Source: Acidobacteriota bacterium (GTDB lineage: Bacteria > Acidobacteriota > Terriglobia > Terriglobales > Acidobacteriaceae). Taken from it: a DNA stretch of 64,000 bases. Made by a program: the position numbers and the translations under genes. Shown in pieces: positions 18,010-29,773 of this stretch (within the stretch, counting starts at the first letter, position 1; every line of letters starts with the position of its first letter). The stretch covers positions 86,590 to 150,589 of the forward strand of contig JAKATU010000065.1 in NCBI GenBank assembly GCA_021818585.1, read 5' to 3'. The notes under the pieces are model-generated. The model ran no database searches and was not told the DNA's origin. It was given only the letters and a program-made list of their open reading frames with translations.

Positions 18010-18984
18010 TTACGCGTACCGCTGCTGGTGCCACTCCCACGCGCTCGTCAAAATATCTTCGATCTCCGCATGTTGCGGAGCCCAGCCCAGTTCCTTCTGA
18101 ATCTTCTCCGAACTCGCTACCAGCACCGCCGGATCACCCGGCCGCCGTGGCTCCTCCACCACCGGAATCTCGCACCCCGTCACCTTCCGCGCCGTCTCAA
18201 TCACCTCCCGCACGCTGAACCCCTGCCCATTTCCCAGGTTGTAGATCAGCCTGCCGCCGCGCGCCTCTTCATCCAGCACCTGCAGGGCCAGCAGATGTGC
18301 CTGCGCCAGATCATGCACGTGAATGTAATCCCGGATGCAAGTACCATCCGCAGTCGGGTAATCCGTCCCAAAGATCTTGATCGAAGCACGCCGGCCCAGC
18401 GCCGCATCCAGAATCAGCGGAATCAAATGCGACTCCGGCTCATGCGCCTCGCCACGGCCCGGCATCGCACCCGCCACGTTAAAGTAGCGTAGGCTCGCAT
18501 ACTTGAACCCATGGCAACGGTGCAGCCACGTCAGCATATGCTCCACCAGCAGCTTCGACTCCCCATACGCATTCGTCGGCTGCAGCTTCGCGTCTTCGGC
18601 AATCGGTGTCTTCTCCGGCTCTCCATACACCGCCGCCGTCGATGAAAACACCAGCCGGTTCACCCCCGTCGCCAGCATCGCCTCCAGCAGCGTCAGCGTC
18701 GAGGACGTGTTATTCCGAAAATAAATCTCCGGAACCTTCATGCTCTCGCCCGCCTCAATCAGCGCCGCAAAGTGCATCACTGCTTCTATATCGCCCCGTA
18801 AAACCCGCTCCACCGTCTCACGATCCGCCAACTCCGCCTCCACAAACTCCGTGTCGGCAGGAACCATCGCCCGTTTCCCATGCTTCAGGTTGTCCAGCAC
18901 CACCACTTCATGACCCTGCGCCAGCAACAACCCTGCAACCGTACCGCCAATGTAGCCTGCCCCGCCCGTCACAAGAATCTTCAC
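18010..18984 (-). CDS. galE: UDP-glucose 4-epimerase
   Basis: A 324-residue cytosolic SDR epimerase interconverting UDP-glucose and UDP-galactose (some relatives also use the N-acetyl forms). Visible: NAD-binding GGAGYIG at residues 7-13, the VMHFAALIEAGESM strand, SSTAAVYG with the active Ser, and catalytic YGESK (YxxxK). Further GalE landmarks are NVAGA and the RRPGDPA region, followed by the usual C-terminal helix. It is monocistronic with its own terminator. It may feed envelope polysaccharide synthesis along with the sugar-nucleotide genes at 57-59 kb, which is inference. Confidence 0.94.
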   Translation of the reverse strand: MKILVTGGAGYIGGTVAGLLLAQGHEVVVLDNLKHGKRAMVPADTEFVEAELADRETVERVLRGDIEAVMHFAALIEAGESMKVPEIYFRNNTSSTLTLLEAMLATGVNRLVFSSTAAVYGEPEKTPIAEDAKLQPTNAYGESKLLVEHMLTWLHRCHGFKYASLRYFNVAGAMPGRGEAHEPESHLIPLILDAALGRRASIKIFGTDYPTADGTCIRDYIHVHDLAQAHLLALQVLDEEARGGRLIYNLGNGQGFSVREVIETARKVTGCEIPVVEEPRRPGDPAVLVASSEKIQKELGWAPQHAEIEDILTSAWEWHQQRYA

Positions 18985-19489
18985 CGTGCCTTACGCTCCT
19001 CGCCTGTTTTTCCTGTCCTCAAAAGCTATAAATTCATGCATTTCCCGCAATGAATCCGTTTTCATTCATTCTCACACGACAACCGGATGGAATTCCTTCC
19101 CATCCACCTTCCCACCCCGGAAAAACTTTCGCACCACACCCAGCGCCGTCTCTGTCCCAGCGCTTGTAGTATTGGTTCATCAGTGAATAGTTTGTTATCT
19201 TGATTCCCTGACCGACGGCCACCTTCTAAAAATTTCTTAACTTTGCGATCCTGCCCTGAACTGATACATTCCCCTCAATGCTGCGCGGTAATCCAATTGC
19301 AAGCTAAGCTATAATGGCCGTCCAACCTGTAATTTCTGCACATAGCCGTGCTGCGGTCGTCAGCAAACAGCAAACCGGTTCCATCGCTTTGGGGGAATTG
19401 GAACTCAACTTGCTCAACATTTAAGCATTGGGACGGACCTGGCACCGATCCAGCCCGTCCCCACCATCACGGGAGTGAGATCGCCCACT
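18985..19489. other. Intergenic, divergent galE / tonB promoters
   Basis: About 500 bases between divergent genes with no recognised gene. A possible promoter for tonB is TTGCGA with TACATT 16 bases later near 19240-19270; a TATAAT at about 19309 lacks a -35. Both are weak calls. Confidence 0.35.
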
Positions 19490-20563
19490 ATGGCAACTGA
19501 AGACCGTTCGAACCATGACAACTTCGGACTCCTGCCGGTAGAAAAACGCAGCATCAAGTCCCTCGTGCTCAGCGCTGCCGTCAATATCGGCATCGCGGTT
19601 CTGGTCCTCATCATCTCTAGCGCAGCCGTCCACATCGTCAAACAGAACAATCTCATTGCCAACGAAATCGTCTTCCAGCCTCCCACCCCCAAGCCTGTCG
19701 TGCAGCCCCCGCCGCGCGTCAGGGTCTACGCGCCGCCGCTTAAGTCCTACGCCAACAAAATCATCATCCCGACTCCCCGGCCAATCAAAGCTCCGCCCAG
19801 AATTCATCCCATCAAAATGCCCACACCGGTGCTGCCCAAACTCGCTGCCGCTCCGCTCCGGGTCGCGCCGCCGCCTAAGCCCAAGGTGGGCCTCTTCAAA
19901 AGCGCTAATCCCACCCCCGTTGCCAACAACCGCTCGCACCCCACGGTGCACACTGGCGGCTTCGGCAGTCCGCTCGGCGCACATCCCAACCCCAACCAGG
20001 ATCGCCACACCACGCTCGTCGCCTTCGGCAGTCCTGACGAGGCGCCCGGTTCGGCCCACTCCGGTGCCGGTCGCGCCCGCCCCGGCTCCGTCCAAGGCAT
20101 AGACTTCGGCTCCGGCGTTGCCAACGGCGTACGAGGAGGACATGATCGCGGCACCGTCGCCTCCGCTGGCTTCAACAGCGGCGTCCTCGGCGGAACGGGC
20201 CGCCGCAACAGCAACGGCAAAGTCGCCTCGACCGCCTTCGGTGGAAACATGTACGGCAACTCGAGCGGCCATAAGCCCGGTCAGCAGCAGGACAACAACA
20301 CACCCATCATCGTTACCTACAAGCCGCTGCCCAACTACACCGCACAGGCCCGACAGAACCACATCCAGGGCGACGTCACCCTCCGCGTGCGCTTCACCGC
20401 CTCCGGAGAGGTGCAGGTCCTCGACGTCGTCCACGGACTCGGCTACGGCCTCGACCAGCAGGCTGAAATCGCCGCCAGGGAAATCCGATTCAAGCCCGCT
20501 ACCCAGAACGGCCGTCCCATTGACGCAGTCCGTATCATTCGCATTACCTTCCAGATGACATGA
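19490..20563 (+). CDS. TonB-family energy transducer
   Basis: A 357-residue protein with a short cytosolic N-terminus, one TM anchor (SLVLSAAVNIGIAVLVLIIS), a proline/lysine-rich periplasmic spacer and a TonB C-terminal domain from about residue 265 (YKPLPNYTAQARQNHIQGDV, then FKPATQNGRPIDAVRIIRI). It couples the proton-motive force to outer-membrane receptors such as the two in this window. The Gly-rich linker carries a degenerate repeat with Phe at residues 158, 179, 206, 228 and 250, each in a context such as GFGS or AFGS. A GTG at 19475 is possible, but ATG 19490 directly precedes the conserved N-terminus. It is followed 100 bases later by the LolA/M48-like gene. Confidence 0.9.
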   Translation: MATEDRSNHDNFGLLPVEKRSIKSLVLSAAVNIGIAVLVLIISSAAVHIVKQNNLIANEIVFQPPTPKPVVQPPPRVRVYAPPLKSYANKIIIPTPRPIKAPPRIHPIKMPTPVLPKLAAAPLRVAPPPKPKVGLFKSANPTPVANNRSHPTVHTGGFGSPLGAHPNPNQDRHTTLVAFGSPDEAPGSAHSGAGRARPGSVQGIDFGSGVANGVRGGHDRGTVASAGFNSGVLGGTGRRNSNGKVASTAFGGNMYGNSSGHKPGQQQDNNTPIIVTYKPLPNYTAQARQNHIQGDVTLRVRFTASGEVQVLDVVHGLGYGLDQQAEIAAREIRFKPATQNGRPIDAVRIIRITFQMT

Positions 20564-20664
20564 CCGGATATCCTTATATGCTAAAGCGCCCTACACATTC
20601 CGCACCCGTAACAATTGCATTGCATGCAAGCAAGACCTCAAACCTTTCACCCAGGAGCCTCTCC

Positions 20665-22464
20665 ATGTTTCGTAAATTTTGCGTGCTGGGTTTAGTCCTG
20701 AGCCTCGGCGTTGCCCCGGTCTGGGCCAGACGGCATAAGTATCGCGAGCAGTTACCTCCCCTCACCCCACAGCAAAAGGCTCTGGTCCGCGAGGCCATGG
20801 CGCGCGAACAGGTCACGCTCAAGGCCATCGAGAAGGACACCCCGGTCGTGCAGACCTACATCCAGAATCTGCGCCCCGATAACGTCCTCTATCAGGTTCC
20901 CGTTTCAGACAACTACAGCATCGCCCGCGTCGACTTCGGCAAAGGCTTCTCCGCGAACGCCTACAGCGCCAAAGATACCCATCATGGGCTCTTTCGTGGA
21001 TCGTTCCAGTACCTCCGCGACCTCACCAAGGCCTTCCAGATCACCGACAGTCCCACCGGCTTCATGGACATGATGTTCGTCGATCCGCGCGGGTTCAACT
21101 TCAGAAACTACACCTTCTCCTTCGTGCGACAGCAGTTCCTCGGCCAGATTCGCACCAGCGTCTTTGACGTCCGGCCCACCCGCCACGCCGGTCCCGGTCG
21201 CTTCTTCGGGCGCATCTGGGTCGACAACGACTCCGGCGACATCGTCCGCTTTAACGGCACCTACACCAACAACCCCAACAACCCCGTCAATCACTACTAC
21301 CACTTTGACAGTTGGCGCAAAAACATCCAGCCCGGGCTCTGGCTCCCTTATTCCATCTACGTGGAAGAAACCCACCAGACCTCATCGAAAAAGTCTCTCG
21401 CCCTCCGCGGCCAGACCTTCTACTGGGGCTACTCCCTCAAGATTCCTCAGCGCGTCTCCGAGAATGAGTCCGTCGACATCCAGAACGCCCAGGACGAAAG
21501 CCAGAATGCTCCCGACCTCAGCCCACTGCAGGCCGAGCGCAAATGGATCAACGAGGCGCAGGACAACGTTCTAGACCGTCTCCAGCAGGCCGGCCTGCTC
21601 GCCGCGCCCAGTCCGTTTGACAAGGTGCTTGAGACCGTCACCAACAACATCATTATTGGGAACAACCTCAACCTGCCCGGCAATATTCACTGCCGCGTGA
21701 TGCTCACCGAGCCGCTCGAATCGCTCGCCGTAGGCAACACCATCCTCCTCAGCAAAGGACTCATCGACGTTCTTCCCAATGAAGAGGATCTCGCCGCCGT
21801 CATCAGCTTCCAGCTGGCTCAAATCCTCCTCGGTCACCACATCGATACGCGCTACGCCTTCAGCGATCGCCTGCTATTCCCCGACGAAGCGGCCTTCCAG
21901 CGCATCGACATGAATCACTCCAATGCCGATAACGCTTCGGCCGCAAAGGAAGCCGTCAAGCTCTTTGACCACTCTGTCTACGCCAGCAAATCCGGCCAGG
22001 TGGGTCTGTTCTTCGAGCAGCTCGTCGCTCGTGAAGGCGCTCTCAAAAACCTGCTCACCCCGCGCCTCGGCGATTCCCTCCTTCAGCCAGACGGTCAGCC
22101 CTGGCTCGCCGCCTTCATGCAGGGTGCACCCAAGCTCAATATGAACGACCTCAACCAGATCGCGGCCCTGCCGCTCGACAGCCACCTCAAGATCGATCCC
22201 TGGACCGATCAGGTGAAGGTTCTCAAATACCGTCCCGCGCCGCTGCTCAGCGCCGCGGACAAGATGCCGTTTGAGATCACTCCCGTCTACTACCGCCTCA
22301 CGAACTATCAGCCACCCGCCCAGACTGCAGCGCCGAGTGCTACGCCAGACGGCGCTGCCAATCCCGCGCCTCAGCCTCCGCAGGTCCTCAAGCCTAATCC
22401 TGGTACGCCCTCCGGCAACGGCGGGAACGGGAACGGCGGAACAGGCAACAACTCACAGAAGTAA
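20665..22464 (+). CDS. Exported LolA-like/M48-like protein without zinc motif
   Basis: A 599-residue exported protein. Signal peptide MFRKFCVLGLVLSLG to about residue 21. Residues 60-260 contain strands like lipoprotein-sorting/LolA-type domains (GRIWVDNDSGDIVRFNGTY, GLWLPYSIYVEE). Residues 340-480 follow the M48 peptidase pattern: NTILLSKGLIDVLPNEEDLA then ISFQLAQILLGHH. Where M48 enzymes have HExxH, this protein has F-Q-L-A-Q at residues 382-386, so zinc and catalytic residues are lost. The tail is Pro/Gly/Asn-rich. ATG 20665 has an AGGAG site; the frame extends upstream but no better start exists. It follows tonB and ends in a strong terminator. Domain naming is by eye; function unknown. 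Confidence 0.75.
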   Translation: MFRKFCVLGLVLSLGVAPVWARRHKYREQLPPLTPQQKALVREAMAREQVTLKAIEKDTPVVQTYIQNLRPDNVLYQVPVSDNYSIARVDFGKGFSANAYSAKDTHHGLFRGSFQYLRDLTKAFQITDSPTGFMDMMFVDPRGFNFRNYTFSFVRQQFLGQIRTSVFDVRPTRHAGPGRFFGRIWVDNDSGDIVRFNGTYTNNPNNPVNHYYHFDSWRKNIQPGLWLPYSIYVEETHQTSSKKSLALRGQTFYWGYSLKIPQRVSENESVDIQNAQDESQNAPDLSPLQAERKWINEAQDNVLDRLQQAGLLAAPSPFDKVLETVTNNIIIGNNLNLPGNIHCRVMLTEPLESLAVGNTILLSKGLIDVLPNEEDLAAVISFQLAQILLGHHIDTRYAFSDRLLFPDEAAFQRIDMNHSNADNASAAKEAVKLFDHSVYASKSGQVGLFFEQLVAREGALKNLLTPRLGDSLLQPDGQPWLAAFMQGAPKLNMNDLNQIAALPLDSHLKIDPWTDQVKVLKYRPAPLLSAADKMPFEITPVYYRLTNYQPPAQTAAPSATPDGAANPAPQPPQVLKPNPGTPSGNGGNGNGGTGNNSQK

Positions 22465-22483
22465 ATCCATACCCTTAACCAGT

Positions 22484-22516
22484 AAAAATCGGGGCCGATC
22501 TTCGGCCCCGATTTTT
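22484..22516 (+). terminator. Hairpin terminator
   Basis: Perfect 15-base stem (AAAAATCGGGGCCGA and its complement) around a 3-base loop, ending in a T-run, 20 bases after the M48-like gene. Confidence 0.88.
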
Positions 22517-22758
22517 GCTTCCCCAACACAAACAGCAAGACCGCGAAACCTTCCCGCGCCAGACCAAAAACATAGTTCCGTTCAATCCTCTTCCGCCGCT
22601 TTGGCGATCAAACTGCTCTGACTTACCCCGAACGGCAAATTTTCATCGGACTGCCGCCGCTCACCACCCCAACTTGCGCCAGAAGAGCCTCAAAGTTGAG
22701 ACTCTTCTCATCGCACAAGGGGACACGCAGTCCGATCCCAGCTTCTGGAGAACGTGGG

Positions 22759-23328
22759 ATGATTAGAAATTTCTTAGTTCTGGCCGGCGCGCTGCTGCTC
22801 TCGCCGCTCGTCTTCGCGCAGGTCGCGCCCTCCGCCACAGGAGGGAACGGCTCCATCACCATCGGCGGACAATTCTCCGCCTTCCAGCCCGACTCCATCC
22901 CCGGGTACACCGGCGGTCACGTCCTCGGCCCCTGCTTCTTTTTTGACGTCAACCTCGAACCACGCTGGGGAGCCGAAGGCGAAGCCCGTTGGATGCGCTG
23001 GCACGGCTCCGGCGGCCAGACGCAGTCCGACTACCTCATCGGACCACGCTATCGCGCCCTCCGCTGGCATCACCTGTCTCTCTGGGGCAAATTCATGCTC
23101 GGCGCCGGAGTCGAAAACTTTCCCAACCACATCGGCACCGGCAGCTACTTCGCCATGGCGCCCGCCGCAGACATCGATTACCCCATCAGCCCATGCCTCG
23201 ACCTGCGCGCCGGCTACGAATATCAGTTCTGGCCAGCCGCCCCCAACATACCTGGCTACCCCAACAACGGCATGCACCCCTCCGGCTTCACCATCGGCAT
23301 CGGCTACCGCATCATACGCCGGAAATAA
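22759..23328 (+). CDS. Outer-membrane beta-barrel protein
   Basis: A 189-residue exported protein: signal peptide to about residue 20 (LVFAQ), then alternating aromatic/polar strands typical of a small 8-stranded barrel (SITIGGQFSAF, LRAGYEYQFWP, FTIGIGYRII). It resembles the generic outer-membrane beta-barrel or acyloxyacyl hydrolase-sized proteins of Acidobacteriota but no specific function is visible. ATG 22759 is preferred over an upstream in-frame start because of GGAG at a spacing of eight. It ends in RRK, not an aromatic residue. A convergent barrel gene lies beyond a shared terminator. Confidence 0.72.
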   Translation: MIRNFLVLAGALLLSPLVFAQVAPSATGGNGSITIGGQFSAFQPDSIPGYTGGHVLGPCFFFDVNLEPRWGAEGEARWMRWHGSGGQTQSDYLIGPRYRALRWHHLSLWGKFMLGAGVENFPNHIGTGSYFAMAPAADIDYPISPCLDLRAGYEYQFWPAAPNIPGYPNNGMHPSGFTIGIGYRIIRRK

Positions 23329-23354
23329 CCACTCCCCCGCTAACCGCAAAACAA

Positions 23355-23380
23355 AAGCCCCGGATTTTCATCCGGGGCTT
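23355..23380. terminator. Bidirectional hairpin terminator
   Basis: 11-base stem AAGCCCCGGAT with complement and a TTTC loop, A-rich before and T-rich after, between two convergent barrel genes. Confidence 0.82.
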
Positions 23381-23399
23381 CTTTCATCCAGCTCTTCGC

Positions 23400-24005
23400 T
23401 TAGAAGTGGTACGCAAAACCCACCACCGGCTCGCTCACGTTGTAATACCGCCGGGTGTTGAAATTGGTGTATCCAAAATTCGGCGTCTTCATCACAACGC
23501 CGCGATACTCCATCCGGAAGTCCCAGCTCGGGCTCAGCTCATACGCAAAACCCACCCCCCACAATCCGCCCGGCAGCGTCTTCTGCTTCAGGTTCGAGAC
23601 GGAAATCGTCGTGTACGTGTCGTCCAGGGGCGTAAATATCCAGCCGCCCGCGCCGACTTCAATGAAGGGGTTAAAGTTCCGGAAGTTGAACATCCTTACG
23701 TAAGCGAATGAAATCTCCTGCACGCGCGTATGCACCATGTAGTTGAAGCTGCCGCTCGAGAAATGATCTTTATCCTGGTTGTATCCGTAGTTCACCTCCA
23801 GCTGGCTCAGCGGAGTCACGTCATAACGGTAACTCAGCAGTCCGCCGTAACCAGGGGTGGCATGCAGGTACACATTGCCCGATCCAGCCACGAACGGTGG
23901 GCTCAGCACCGACGCACTCCCGCTCACTTCCATGCGGCTCTCTTGCCCAAACGCTGCCACTGCCAGGCACGGCAGCAGAAGTAACAACAAAAAACGCTTC
24001 ATCAT
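23400..24005 (-). CDS. Outer-membrane beta-barrel protein
   Basis: A 201-residue exported protein with a signal peptide (KRFLLLLLLPCLAVAAFGQ) and a small beta-barrel. Strands such as LLSYRYDVTPLSQLEVNYGY, FNPFIEVGAGGWIF and WDFRMEYRGVVM are typical of OmpA-like or OmpW-like 8-stranded barrels. It ends in AYHF, the aromatic C-terminal signal used by the BAM complex. Two adjacent ATGs (24005, 24002) are possible starts, with a purine-rich GAGAGG upstream. Function unknown. Confidence 0.8.
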   Translation of the reverse strand: MMKRFLLLLLLPCLAVAAFGQESRMEVSGSASVLSPPFVAGSGNVYLHATPGYGGLLSYRYDVTPLSQLEVNYGYNQDKDHFSSGSFNYMVHTRVQEISFAYVRMFNFRNFNPFIEVGAGGWIFTPLDDTYTTISVSNLKQKTLPGGLWGVGFAYELSPSWDFRMEYRGVVMKTPNFGYTNFNTRRYYNVSEPVVGFAYHF

Positions 24006-24172
24006 TCGTTCAAAAACCTCTCGCCTGCATTAAGCACCGCAGGCTGCAAGCCTTCCGGGCTGTATTAGGAGTCGTGAGCCGTCCTGGAAATTTGCTCACC
24101 CGCCAATTGTACCTGTCCAAAGGGGGTCTGTTGTACAGAAAGCAACCCGGAATCCACCTCAACCCCTTCCCA

Positions 24173-24850
24173 TCAAGCCCGCTGCCGCCTCTGGATGTAC
24201 CCAGCGCCCTGCAGCGCCACCGTCACAGCCACCCCCACCGCGGCCGTCGTCACAAACCACAGCTTCTGGTGCTCAATCGTCATAAAACCCGCCGTATGTA
24301 CCGCAACCAGTGCAAATACCGCGTAATTCCAACGCTGCAGCTTCTTCCACCCCGGCGTCCCCAGCCGCCGAAGCATCACGTCATTCGATGTGGCAAACAG
24401 CACAAGCAGCACCAGCGCGCCCAGCGCGCCGGCATAATTCGTAATTCCAAAAAGATCGTGACGCACCGGCAGCCATTGCAGAGGATGATGCTGACCCGAC
24501 GGATAAACGTAATAAAGCCACGGCCGGCCCCGAAAATGCACCATCTGCCCCACCGCCACATGCGCCAGGCCCACAACACCCGCCCATATCCCCACATCCC
24601 GCCGCAGATCCTGTGAAACCGGATTTTTTCGCCGCAGCAGCAGGTTCAGCGGCCCGATCGACAGCGTAGCCAGCAGCAGAAACAACGCCGGATAAGCCGT
24701 CGAAAAGCTTCCCCGCATAATCGGGTCCGGATAAGGCCGCGTGAAGTAAAGCGCCGCCACTGTAATCCCGCTCGCCACGCCCAACGGCACATGATGCCGC
24801 CAGACCCTCCGCCAAAGCCGTTCCCGCTTGGCCTGGACACCTGCCGTCAT
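24173..24850 (-). CDS. Ferric reductase-like (MsrQ-like) transmembrane protein
   Basis: A 225-residue inner-membrane protein with about six TM helices. The segment GITNYAGALGALVLLVLFAT followed by LRRLGTPGWKKLQRWNYAVF and VAVHTAGF resembles the ferric-reductase-like/MsrQ heme-binding core; His residues in helices (GLAHVAVGQ, VAVHTAG) are candidate heme ligands. MsrQ partners with the periplasmic methionine-sulfoxide reductase MsrP, but no msrP gene is adjacent. The open frame extends upstream into the LysR gene; ATG 24850 is chosen because the upstream part has no protein-like character, although no clear ribosome site precedes it. Confidence 0.68.
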   Translation of the reverse strand: MTAGVQAKRERLWRRVWRHHVPLGVASGITVAALYFTRPYPDPIMRGSFSTAYPALFLLLATLSIGPLNLLLRRKNPVSQDLRRDVGIWAGVVGLAHVAVGQMVHFRGRPWLYYVYPSGQHHPLQWLPVRHDLFGITNYAGALGALVLLVLFATSNDVMLRRLGTPGWKKLQRWNYAVFALVAVHTAGFMTIEHQKLWFVTTAAVGVAVTVALQGAGYIQRRQRA

Positions 24851-24921
24851 CGCATCGGTTGAACCACTCACATACGGTAGCCTACGAAATAAGCCCCTGC
24901 CCGTGCAACGGATTACATCTC

Positions 24922-25839
24922 TCACTCCTCGGGCCGATACAAAAACGCCCCACCCCGTTCCGCGGCTACCGATTCCACCACCCGCAAAAACGCCGCCCCC
25001 GCATGCGACAACCTTGCACCCCGCCGCCGCACCAGCCAAAGCGTCCGCTCAATCCGCACCTCCGGAATCTCCACCTTCACCAGATCTCCGCGCCCAATCT
25101 CCTCTTCCACCGTCAGTTCCGGAACCAGCGCCACCCCATGCCCCATCCCCACATAGCGCTTCACCGCCTCCAGGCTCGGCAGCTCCACTCCCAGGTTCAG
25201 CGGCGTCTCATGCCGCGCAAACGTCTCAATAATCCGGCTCCGCAAAGGCGACGCCACATTATGCGCCACAAAGTTCTGCGCACCCAGCTCCCGTATCGGA
25301 ACCCGCTTCTGCCGCGCCAGCGGATGATCCGGGCTCATCACAAACGCCACCGCATCCGAATACACCGCAATCGAATGAAACTGCCCCGCATCCGGCTGAT
25401 ACGTCACCGTTCCCATCTCCACGCTCCGCTCCAGCAAATGCTCCGGAATCCGGCTCGCCAGCGCCCGCTGTACCGTCACCCCAATCTGCGGACACACCTT
25501 CCGGAACTCATGCAGCACCGGCAGCAAATAGAGGCACGTGTACTCATTCGCCGCCATCACCAGCCGGCCCCGCTCCAGCGACCGCAGCTCCTCAATCGCA
25601 ATCTCCGCCTCACTCCGCAGCCGCAGCAGCCGCTCCGCATAGCTCCGCAGCAGTTCTCCCGCGCTCGTCAGTGTCCCATCCCGGCTCGTCCGCTCAAACA
25701 GTAGCTCGCCCAGCTCCTCTTCCAGCTTTCGAATCGTCTGGCTCACCGCAGGCTGCGTCCGTCGCAGCTTCACCGCCGCGCGAGAAAATCCCCGCTCCTC
25801 CACCACCGCAAGAAATGTCTCCAGTTGCCACATGTCCAT
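24922..25839 (-). CDS. LysR-family transcriptional regulator
   Basis: A 305-residue LTTR. N-terminal winged helix-turn-helix (LETFLAVVEERGFSRAAVKL, TQPAVSQTIRKLEEELG, LFERTSRDGTLTSAGELL), helical linker, and a periplasmic-binding-protein-like effector domain from about residue 90. The frame can begin at TTG 25845, but ATG 25839 has GAGG seven bases upstream. It is divergent from leuA with a 136-base gap holding a palindrome, the classic LysR arrangement, so control of the leu-ilv genes is likely; the effector is unknown (leucine, valine or 2-isopropylmalate are candidates by analogy). Confidence 0.93.
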   Translation of the reverse strand: MDMWQLETFLAVVEERGFSRAAVKLRRTQPAVSQTIRKLEEELGELLFERTSRDGTLTSAGELLRSYAERLLRLRSEAEIAIEELRSLERGRLVMAANEYTCLYLLPVLHEFRKVCPQIGVTVQRALASRIPEHLLERSVEMGTVTYQPDAGQFHSIAVYSDAVAFVMSPDHPLARQKRVPIRELGAQNFVAHNVASPLRSRIIETFARHETPLNLGVELPSLEAVKRYVGMGHGVALVPELTVEEEIGRGDLVKVEIPEVRIERTLWLVRRRGARLSHAGAAFLRVVESVAAERGGAFLYRPEE

Positions 25840-25889
25840 AATCAAACCTCGATAAACTACCCCATCACTGCCATATCATAACTAAAATA

Positions 25890-25911
25890 GATAATTTTAA
25901 TAAGAATTATC
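25890..25911. promoter_or_regulatory. Candidate LysR operator between lysR and leuA
   Basis: Perfect 7-base inverted repeat GATAATT ... AATTATC with an 8-base spacer in an AT-rich stretch, 50 bases before the lysR start and 65 before leuA. Size and position fit a LysR-type binding site. No binding data; the AT-rich island alone could create it by chance. Confidence 0.5.
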
Positions 25912-25975
25912 AATTTGCATTATGGTTGCCGCTCCCGCAACATAAATGCAGTGCACTTTGCACCCAGGTATTTCT

Positions 25976-27160
<1,185 letters not shown>

Positions 27161-27204
27161 TTCCATCCGTTACATTTCTCCAACCCCTTTAAGAGAGGCA
27201 GTTC

Positions 27205-28311
27205 ATGAAGTTGCAGATTCTGGTCGTCGCTGGCGATGGCATCGGGCCTGAAGTTACCGGCGAAGCCGTCAAAGTCCTTCAAACCGTCGCCGAACTCGGC
27301 GGTCACGACTTCACCTTCCGCGAAGCCCCCATCGGCGGCGTCGCCATCAAGGCCCACGGCACTCCGCTGCCCACCGCCACCCTCGACCTCGCGCTCGAAA
27401 GCGATGCCGTGCTCCTCGGCGCCGTCGGCGGCAATGAGTTCAACTCCCTCACGCCCGACCGCCGCCCCGAAGCCGGCCTGCTCCAGCTCCGCCAGGCCCT
27501 CGGCGGCTTCGCCAACCTCCGCCCAGCCTTCGCCTTCTCGGCCCTCACGCAAAACTCACCGCTCCGGCCTGAAGTCATCGACGGCGCAGACATCCTCTTC
27601 GTCCGCGAACTCCTCGGCGGCCTCTACTTCGGCGAACCCCGCGCATGGGACCGCGAAGCCAACTCCGCATGGAACACCATGCGCTACACCAGCGATGAAG
27701 TCACCCGCGTAGCGCGCATTGCCTTCCAGCTCGCCGCCTCGCGCCGCAAAAAGCTCACCTCCGTCGACAAAGCCAACGTCCTCGAAGTCTCCCAGCTCTG
27801 GCGCGCCACCGTCACTGAGGTCGCAAAGGAATTCCCCGAAGTCACCCTCGAACACCAGTACGTTGACGCCTGCGCCATGCACCTCATGAACACCCCGCGC
27901 AACTTCGACGTCGTCCTCACCGAGAACCTCTTCGGCGACATCCTCTCCGACGAATCCGCCGTCATCACCGGCTCGCTCGGCATGCTGCCCTCCGCCACCA
28001 TCGGCGGCAAAATCAACCTCTATGAGCCGGTCCACGGCTCCGCGCCGGACATCGCAGGCAAGTCGCTCGCCAACCCGCTCGGCGCTATCCTCACCGCCGC
28101 CATGCTCCTGCGCCACTCCGCAAACCTCGAACAGGACGCGCAAGCGGTCGAAGCTGCGGTCAAAACCGTCCTAACCGAGGGCTACCGCACGCCCGACCTC
28201 GCACGCGGCCAGTCCGGCCCCAACGTCCTCAACACCCAGACCATGGGCCGGCACGTCCTTCGCACCCTCACCGAGAGCATCGACCGCAACCAGGCGCTCC
28301 ACGCGGTCTAA
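27205..28311 (+). CDS. leuB: 3-isopropylmalate dehydrogenase
   Basis: A 368-residue LeuB, oxidatively decarboxylating 3-isopropylmalate with NAD. Seen: [12 protein letters not shown] at the N-terminus, [31 protein letters not shown] (substrate loop), [39 protein letters not shown] and the NAD-site [13 protein letters not shown]. Length normal for the family. An AGAGAGG site precedes ATG 27205. It is 44 bases after leuA and 28 before leuC, within the leu-ilv operon. Confidence 0.96.
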   Translation: MKLQILVVAGDGIGPEVTGEAVKVLQTVAELGGHDFTFREAPIGGVAIKAHGTPLPTATLDLALESDAVLLGAVGGNEFNSLTPDRRPEAGLLQLRQALGGFANLRPAFAFSALTQNSPLRPEVIDGADILFVRELLGGLYFGEPRAWDREANSAWNTMRYTSDEVTRVARIAFQLAASRRKKLTSVDKANVLEVSQLWRATVTEVAKEFPEVTLEHQYVDACAMHLMNTPRNFDVVLTENLFGDILSDESAVITGSLGMLPSATIGGKINLYEPVHGSAPDIAGKSLANPLGAILTAAMLLRHSANLEQDAQAVEAAVKTVLTEGYRTPDLARGQSGPNVLNTQTMGRHVLRTLTESIDRNQALHAV

Positions 28312-28339
28312 ACCAATTCCGATTAAAGAAGTGAGTCTC

Positions 28340-29772
<1,433 letters not shown>

Positions 29773-29773
<1 letters not shown>

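Noticed and set aside
19309..19314. Perfect TATAAT upstream of tonB
   Set aside because: No acceptable -35 hexamer 16-18 bases upstream and no extended -10; chance cannot be excluded.
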